Positions 59,266-64,000 of a stretch of DNA of 64,000 nt are shown here, one piece after another. Where the stretch lies: contig CM065388.1 in the NCBI GenBank assembly GCA_033060915.1, forward strand, positions 20,560,001 to 20,624,000, in the 5' to 3' direction. Made by a program: the position numbers and the translations under genes. The notes beneath the pieces were generated by a model. It made no database searches and was not told the DNA's origin. It saw only the letters and a list, made by a program, of their open reading frames with translations. Within the stretch, counting starts at the first letter, position 1. Every line of letters starts with the position of its first letter. This DNA is from Euryodendron excelsum (Eukaryota; Streptophyta; Magnoliopsida; Ericales; Pentaphylacaceae).

Positions 59266-60710
59266 TGATCACTCCTAGATAGTGCAATTTATATCCGCCA
59301 ATGTACAGTTGCGATGCAGTAATAATATCTCGATAAATCTGAAGTCAATCTACAGGGAACACAAGAATAAACTTAGTCTAGCAAGAGCTACAATCAGAAC
59401 AAAAGAATAACGGTTCAGAATCAATTAAAAGTGCAAGACAACTTCCAAAAAGAAAATGAAAATCAATTATTGGAGATGGTTGATCTAAATTATCAGGCAA
59501 TAAAATTAATCTAATTTTAAGGATACATTCAAATATTATAAAAAAATTTCTTGGCAGGGTTTGATCTAGTAATAGGCCTATAGGTAGGTTCTCAAGATAG
59601 TTTTTGATTAAAGAAACTCAAGATTCGATTACCCTCTTTGGAGTTGATATTCAGTTATTTACTAGTGTTCATACCAGGGTCCTATTCATACATGTTCCAG
59701 TTTATAAACCTATCTACAAAGTATATTTGAAGCTTAATCAAGAACAATAGATTTCTAAAGTACTCCTAATAGGAATATATATGCAATTATAATCAATATC
59801 CTTATTAGAAATTCTAGGTATATGTATTCCTACTCACAAATCAGTCTATAAATACATGCTAGATATGATCAAGAATGTTGTTTTCAAAGATATTCATGGG
59901 CAAGAAAATGAATCTTGGTTCAAGATCTTAAAATCTTGAAAAATAAATAATTATCTTGAATCTCTACCTGTAACCTAGTTACTTTCTCAACAAGTACTAA
60001 GGACGGATTTAGCTACTAAAATGCATTATAAAGATTGCAAGAATTGAAATAATGATTAAAGAAAGAACATACTGCATTAAAGAAATATAATCTGGAATTC
60101 ACAATAAGAACAAAAGAGAAAACTAAAGAGGAAAGCTAAAGATTAAAAGATTCTCCCTTGAAAGATGAAAAGACTCGTAACCTCCAAAGGTTGAATGATT
60201 TCTCCTTCCAAAACCCTAGAAAAACCCTAGAATTCTTTTCCTCCTCCAAAATATAAAACTCCTAAGTCTATTCTACTACCTACCACCCTCTATCCAACTA
60301 AAAAAGTGGGTTAATCTATAAATTTCGTCGTCAGTTATACGGACGATTCCCACTAAGTGCTCCAATGGGCTGGTTCCCTTCACAAAAGTTATATGTCTCA
60401 AAAATTTATAAGAAATTGACATATTGTGGGCTTGAATAGCCTCTCTGGTTCGAGAGATATAGGCTTCCAAAGTTTCAGCGCTGCGTGCTTTAACAGCTTG
60501 TACTACAACTTCAGCAGCTTATACCTTGATAGCAATCTCTTGAAACCTATGATCAAATTGCATTCGAAATCATTCCATTTAAGCACAAAACCTACATAAA
60601 GTATAATAAACTCAATTAATATCAAAATCTAACTAGAAAGACATATATAATCATAAACTAATGCTAACAAAGGACTAATTAAGGCCTTATAATTGCACTT
60701 TTGAAGTGCA
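59266..60710 (-). mobile_element. 5' LTR of Athila-like element C
   Basis: 1445 bp, partner of 31862-33305. The flanking bases ATTAC (60711-60715) versus CTCAC (31857-31861) are a plausible decayed 5-bp target duplication. Joining the flanks restores the gag frame of D. Confidence 0.9.
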
Positions 60711-60715
60711 ATTAC

Positions 60716-61055
60716 TTACCTTTCACCCAAGCAATGATCAAGTAGCCCTTACCACCAAAGTTCAAGATGTCAACCCTAGAGACCTTCGATGGGTCCGAGG
60801 ACCATTTAGATCACCTAAAGACGTACAAGGTCTTGACGCACCAGCAAGCAATCCCCGATGAGATCATGTGCAGAGCCTTCCTGATCACACTCAAGGGATT
60901 AACCATAGTGTGGTTCAACAGAATCAAAGTGGGCACGATCAGCACTTTTGTCCAACTCAACAAGTTATTTGTTGGCCATTATATTAGAGGGCAAAGGCAG
61001 AGGAGGCCTGCCACATACCTACTGAATGTGAAGCAAGGAAAGGAGGAGTCACTTG
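60716..61055 (+). pseudogene. gag of gypsy element D, Retrotrans_gag part
   Basis: Resumes the D frame: STLETFDGSEDHLDHLKTYK, PDEIMCRAFLITLKG, VWFNRIKVGTISTF, FVGHYIRGQRQRRPATYLL and NVKQGKEESL. This is the capsid region of a Ty3-gypsy gag, fairly open from 60767 on. Copia element F then interrupts it at 61056. Confidence 0.85.
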
Positions 61056-62795
61056 TGTTGGCCCAAGTAGGCAACCCAAGAAGGGGGGGGGGGGGTGAAT
61101 TGGGTTTTATAGAATTTTTATCAAGAATTGAAAATTAAAATCGTTTATGTATTTTAGTAACAATTAATCAAAGTATATATATCAAGCAAGTGAAGTGTAC
61201 ATCAATACAAGTATTTATGCAAGCATGTATAGTGAGCAAATAAGCAAAACAGAGGCAGAAGAGAAGTGCACCAGATTTATAGAGGTTCGACCAACCTTGC
61301 CTACGTCCTCTCTTCTTCGATCCTTTCGAAGGAATTCTACTATGTAATACTCCTTACACAGCTGCTGGTTGTGCCACGAGTGCCCAGCTCACTCTTACAA
61401 AAGCTTCTTCCCAAGCTTTCAAAACCCAAGAGATTTTGTCCAAACTTCTCTCAAACTTACAAGTGTTTTTTTCAAGAACACTCAAACTTACAAGGTTACA
61501 AACCACCCAAATGAGAATAAATAAAGATTATACAAAGAGTAACTCTTCTAGTGAGTATATGAACGAATACAACTCAATGGATAACTTTAAACACTCAGCA
61601 AAAGTATGTAGCAGTGAGGTACAGGTGATTTTCAGCTTCAAGCACTTGATATGAATGGTATGATTGCTCTTCTCTCTTTGTTTGAAGCTGTATGTATCTC
61701 ATATATATAGGTATGGATCGCTTCTAGCCGTTGGAGAAGTATGGGAGAAGATTTGGTTGCATTTTTGCCCATACCGTCTGTTAGAAAACTAGCTGTTACG
61801 GTTTAGGGGTCGACTCTTTTTACAATGAGTCGACTCTTTTTGCATTTCAGCAGATTTTTCAAGTCACTGTCCAAATGAGTCGACTCTTTTGTTCCAGGAG
61901 TCGACTCTTTTAAGCTGTTTGCAGAATTTGTATTCTCTGTTGCAATGAGTCGACTGTTTTTGGCCAGAAGTCGACTCTTTTGAGTCTCCAGCACAAATCC
62001 AAAACTCTGTTCGAATGAGTCGACTCTTTTTACTTGAGGGGTCGACTCTTTTTACCAAAACCCATATTTTTGCAACTTTTCTTCATTCTTTTCCAAAGCT
62101 TCCAATCTCTTCAAGGATCATTCAAATAACTTTTTTAAAGCTTGCAAATGCTTTTTCAAGGGTAGATGACTCCAAGAACCTCTTCAATCCATTCAAGATG
62201 AATTTTCTTCATTTTTATCACTTGTAGAGCTCTTCCATCATCATAGCTTCATCCATTGATTCAAGTCTTCTTCAAGATCTTCAAGAGAGCTTCCATGACT
62301 TAGAATCTTTATTTCTTCAATTGATTTTCTATTCTTCTTTGAGCATCTTCATTTCTAGATTTCTTCTAGAATTCTTCAATCAATATAGCTTCTCTATGGA
62401 CTTCAACAACTCTTCCAAGAAAGCTTTTCTACTCTTGTGATTCCTTCCATGTCTTCAAGACATCTTCAAATCTTTCAAGAAAGCTTTTATATTTTTGAGT
62501 TGGTCTCTTCTTCTTCCAATCTTGAAAGATATCTTCAAGTCCTCAAAGTCTTTAATGTTTTCAATCAAGACTTTTAGCATTTTCATTCTCCTTCCTTGAT
62601 ATCCATTATCAGCTTTGTGGAATACATCACCTCATCATGCTTTTCATTCTTTATTCAGATCTTTGCATCACAAACCCTCTATTATGATAAGCTTCAAGTC
62701 AATATCTAATTAATAATTCATCTGCATACTAAGTAGAATTATTAGATCATTAAACCATGTTTTGTTATCATCAAAATCAAGGCATTGACTCAACA
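61056..62795 (-). mobile_element. 3' LTR of copia element F
   Basis: 1740 bp, left end TGTTGGCCCAAGTAGG, right end GACTCAACA followed by a PPT. Related to solo LTR S. A run of about 13 G lies just inside the left end (about 8 in S). GTCGAC array at 61809-62050 and TATA-like TATATATA at 61702-61709. Confidence 0.9.
61809..62050 (-). repeat. GTCGAC repeat array in the F LTR
   Basis: Paired GAGTCGACTCTTTT / GGGTCGACTCTTTT sites, about eight in all. Pairs repeat every 60-75 bp. The nearest site is ~100 bp upstream of the TATA box in LTR sense. Confidence 0.82.
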
Positions 62796-63868
62796 ATCTC
62801 CCCCTTTTTCATGATGACAAAACCTTAAAAATATATGCAATTAATTTCAACATGAAACATGAGGATTAATATGTATGAGAAGTATGGGACTTCAAATTTT
62901 CAGTTTTCTTCCCTATTTTAATATATTTTTCATAAGTAGTTTTTTTCATAAGTAGTTTTCTCCCCCTTTTTGTTAATCAATCAAAAAGGTATGCAAATGT
63001 GGAATGAAAAGGTGGAGTCATACTCCAGATAAGGAAATGTCTCCCTCTTAATGAAGGAGTTTTCTTTGAAATAGTATACAAAGAAGCCTTTAAGAGTATA
63101 GACAATATGCTCAAAATTCTAAGATGCTCAATAACTTGCAATATCAGAAAAAATTCAGAGAAAGGAAGATTTTCATACCATGCCCTAGCTCCCCCTTGCT
63201 TTTCTATTCTGTGCCTTAGAGGAGTCTCAGATTCAAGGTAAAGCAAATTCTAACTCAGATATTTAGGACATGTATTCACTTGAAAGTTCAGAACATGGAT
63301 GCTTCATTCATGTCTTTGAATTGTTCAGTACTTATGCTCCATTGCATCAGATTCAGGCTCTCCTTGCACAGCAAACAAAGCCTCCCCCTTTCTTTTGGAA
63401 TTGATGCCTTATTGCAATACAATTCTTTTGCACTCATTTAGTACTGGTAGTGCATTGAGGAGTGTTTTCCTCCCTTTTGATCTTTTTGAGAATAATTTCT
63501 CCCCCTTTTTGTCAAAGCCTCAAAAAGAGGAGTAATAGATGGAGAAAAACAGACAGGTACAATAGCAAAAAGAAATAGAATACAATGATGTTTATGTGAA
63601 GATCATTGATTAAGACAATTAAAGCAGTCATTCATTCAGCAAATTCAACAATGTTAAAGCAATTATTCATTCAGCATTGTTAAAGCAATCACTCATTCAA
63701 CAAACACAAATAAGATAGCAATGTTAAGATAATGAGATCCAAAACACATCATTCATTCATAAAAAGACATTTAAGAGAGTTTTACAAAAAGAACCATCCA
63801 CAAAATATTACATATTGTTTTAGAGAATGATTTGTTCAAAAACAGAAAAGGTTCAGAGGTAGAGGTTT
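62796..63868 (-). other. 3' untranslated region of copia F with reiterated PPT-like tracts
   Basis: A minus-strand PPT (GAAAAAGGGGGAGAT) touches the LTR, and further CTCCCCCTTTTT-type tracts lie near 62961, 63190, 63382 and 63499. No coding sequence recognised; an 89-codon frame at 62977-63246 has no support. Confidence 0.6.
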
Positions 63869-64000
63869 TCATTTTCTTTTGGGAGAAGGGGTTTGAGAGA
63901 GATCAACTGGATCATCAGCAGTGTTTGAAAATTTGCTGCTTGAAGGTCTTTGTCTCAGGCCATATTTGTGAGGTGCAACAGAAGACTTTGGAGTTTGGTC
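63869..64000 (-). pseudogene. C-terminus of the extra ORF of copia F (runs off the window)
   Basis: Minus strand reads VAPHKYGLRQRPSSSKFSNT, then DDPVDLSQTPSPKRK and a stop at 63869. It parallels the E1 aORF tail (HKHGLRPKLGKSFSNTPENP), supporting homology. Whether the rest is intact cannot be seen, so it may be a real partial CDS. Confidence 0.55.

Noticed and set aside
1..64000. Endogenous pararetrovirus (caulimovirid) sequence
   Set aside because: All RT regions have copia or gypsy context with integrase and LTRs; no movement or coat protein motifs seen.

Overview
The window is nuclear DNA of a flowering plant, most likely a eudicot; I cannot name the species. The evidence is plant-type LTR retrotransposons (SIRE/Maximus-like Ty1-copia, Athila-like Ty3-gypsy, very long solo LTRs), plant MITE-like elements, a Helitron, and relics of two plant gene families. 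I found no intact host gene, tRNA or rRNA gene, and no CRISPR array. Almost every coding stretch is a decayed retrotransposon polyprotein with stops and frameshifts. Domain and family calls are my reading of translated motifs; no search was run.

Left block (1-24080), a nest. An old copia element B (+ strand, only its RNase H end and 3' part visible, 22027-24080) was hit by copia element E1 (- strand; 3' LTR 1-435, 5' LTR 20335-22026). E1 carries an extra ORF (called aORF here) downstream of pol. E1 was then hit by a 5.4-kb solo LTR (LL1, 5644-11032) and by a related copia element A (+ strand, 5' LTR 11567-13288). The gag of A was hit by another copia solo LTR (S, 14201-16236). A has lost its 3' end and E1 its gag-protease part, leaving a head-to-head hybrid with a deletion junction near 20222-20231.

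Middle block (24081-31045) has no complete LTR retrotransposon. It holds a SABATH methyltransferase relic, an LTR-like segment with a ~75-bp tandem array, a 1.7-kb non-autonomous Helitron carrying a fructokinase exon fragment, and a foldback element nested in a larger one.

Right block (31046-64000), a second nest. Gypsy element D (+ strand, LTR 31046-31413, gag in two pieces) contains a full-length Athila-like element C (- strand, LTRs 31862-33305 and 59266-60710, about 13.8 kb without insertions). C in turn contains three more ~5-kb solo LTRs: LL2, with LL3 nested inside it, and LL4. D is hit a second time at 61056 by copia element F (- strand), which runs off the right edge.

The four LL elements share TGTAAGCACC...CGACA-type ends and each has a perfect 5-bp target duplication. 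Their U3 carries variable tandem arrays, GGCGCC palindromes and a TATA box, followed by a ~3-kb, G-poor transcribed leader. Reiterated short palindromes upstream of a TATA box recur in otherwise unrelated promoters here (GTCGAC in copia, GTCCGGAC in C, GGCGCC in LL); I consider that and the gene-carrying Helitron the observations most worth a second look.
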